From the NCBI GenBank assembly GCA_029857875.1, contig JAOUGB010000225.1, forward strand, positions 1 to 5,053: DNA of 5,053 bases. The letters run 5' to 3'. Source of the DNA: Desulfobacteraceae bacterium (GTDB lineage: Bacteria; Desulfobacterota; Desulfobacteria; Desulfobacterales; UBA11574). Below are positions 4,338-5,053 of the stretch, piece by piece. The notes beneath the pieces were generated by a model. It did not search any database. It worked only from the letters and a program-made list of their open reading frames with translations, and had not been told where the DNA came from. How positions within the stretch are numbered: the stretch's first letter is position 1; each line of letters opens with the position of its first letter. Made by a program: the position numbers and the translations under genes.

Positions 4338-5053
4338 TTGCGAGATCTAATCAATAAATTTAATCGACAAAATCAAAAGGGCTCTCCCCTTCATAGGCGC
4401 GCCTCTCGTAAAAAAGGAAAGAAGATCCGACGGAGCGAGAATGAACCGGCAGAATCCGTCGGCGCGGCACTGAAAGCGAGGTGGGATGTTTCACAGTTCA
4501 AGGTCCCGCCGGCCGAAGGCAAAACGCGGTTTCACGATTTCGATCTTTCCAACCCGCTGCTTCATGCCATCAGCGATCTCGGCTTTGAGTACTGTACACC
4601 GATTCAGGCCGAAATCCTTCCCAGCAGTCTGTCCGGCAAGGATGCCAGCGGCCGGGCCCAGACCGGAACGGGAAAAACGGCTGCATTCCTGATTACCGTC
4701 ATCACCCGGATGCTGAATAAGCCCATCCAAGACAAACGAAAACCCGGCACGCCCCGGATTCTGGTTTTAGCCCCCACCCGGGAGTTGGTTCTCCAAATTT
4801 CCGAGGAAGCCCGTCATCTCTCCAAGTACACGGACCTTCAAACCATTTCCGTGTTCGGTGGCATGGATTATGAAAAGCAGAGAAAGCAACTTTCCGCCGA
4901 TCCGGTGGATATTGTCGTTGCAACACCCGGGAGGCTGCTCGACTTTCAGCGGCGCCGCGACATCACCCTGAAAAAGATCGAGGTGCTGATCATCGACGAG
5001 GCCGACCGGATGCTCGACATGGGTTTTATCCCCGATGTGAGAAATATTATCTA
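4338..5053 (+). CDS. DEAD-box ATP-dependent RNA helicase, RhlB-like (partial, 3' end outside window)
   Basis: The frame is open from just after a TGA at 4335-4337 to the right edge (238 complete codons). The helicase core has the usual motifs in order, numbered from TTG 4338: Q motif YCTPIQ (85-90), motif I AQTGTGKT (107-114), motif Ia APTREL (145-150), GG (174-175), motif Ib TPGR (196-199) and motif II DEAD (220-223). Such enzymes use ATP to unwind short RNA duplexes in RNA decay, ribosome assembly or cold adaptation. The spacing and the [10 protein letters not shown] and RLLDFQ segments look most like RhlB. Residues 1-60 form a basic, probably disordered tail ([13 protein letters not shown]), then [20 protein letters not shown]. 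No in-frame ATG or GTG exists before the core. TTG 4338 is the best start, although no Shine-Dalgarno is clear. The ATG at 4441 is out of frame and stops after ten codons. Motif III onward and the second RecA domain lie beyond the window. Confidence 0.93.
   Translation, partial: MRDLINKFNRQNQKGSPLHRRASRKKGKKIRRSENEPAESVGAALKARWDVSQFKVPPAEGKTRFHDFDLSNPLLHAISDLGFEYCTPIQAEILPSSLSGKDASGRAQTGTGKTAAFLITVITRMLNKPIQDKRKPGTPRILVLAPTRELVLQISEEARHLSKYTDLQTISVFGGMDYEKQRKQLSADPVDIVVATPGRLLDFQRRRDITLKKIEVLIIDEADRMLDMGFIPDVRNII

Noticed and set aside
4486..4926. Frames at 4486-4692 (+), 4491-4730 (-) and 4702-4926 (-).
   Set aside because: All overlap the DEAD-box helicase frame, whose conserved motifs identify the true coding frame.

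Overview
The window looks like a chromosomal stretch from a Gram-negative, probably anaerobic bacterium. A Desulfobacterota (Desulfobacterales-like) source is my best guess. It rests on the style of the CBS-domain protein, the long basic N-terminal tail of the DEAD-box helicase, and the repeat-rich intergenic DNA. This is an impression from memory, not a database result. All supported genes are on the + strand.

Layout. Bases 1-436 hold no gene I can support, and end in a plausible sigma-70 promoter (325-353). A two-CBS-domain protein follows at 437-898. A small protein of unknown function with a strong Shine-Dalgarno lies at 1003-1314. Bases 1315-1579 are non-coding and packed with repeats: a tandem 7-mer, a hairpin element (copy 1) and a larger imperfect inverted repeat around it. 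Next comes a two-gene unit: a single-pass membrane-anchored protein with an extracytoplasmic domain (1580-2302), and 35 bp later a DUF3754/TMEM143-family membrane protein (2338-3615). A second copy of the hairpin element (3629-3684), in the same orientation, begins 14 bp after the second gene. It is followed by two 16-bp tandem units. A small coiled-coil protein (3767-3943) comes next. Bases 3944-4337 hold no convincing gene, but contain a perfect 12-bp palindrome, a promoter candidate and two hairpins. These look like the leader of an RhlB-like DEAD-box RNA helicase, which starts at a TTG near 4338 and runs off the right edge.

The CBS gene and the helicase read as ordinary chromosomal genes with richer GC. 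The stretch between them (about 930-4330) is visibly more AT-rich and consists of poorly characterised small or membrane proteins and repeats. The main observation is that two copies of a ~53-bp hairpin element (49 of 53 bases identical, no gaps, with one compensatory base-pair change in the stem) bracket the membrane-anchored/DUF3754 gene pair. That makes the pair a candidate discrete unit. No known defence system, transposase, CRISPR array or tRNA is visible.
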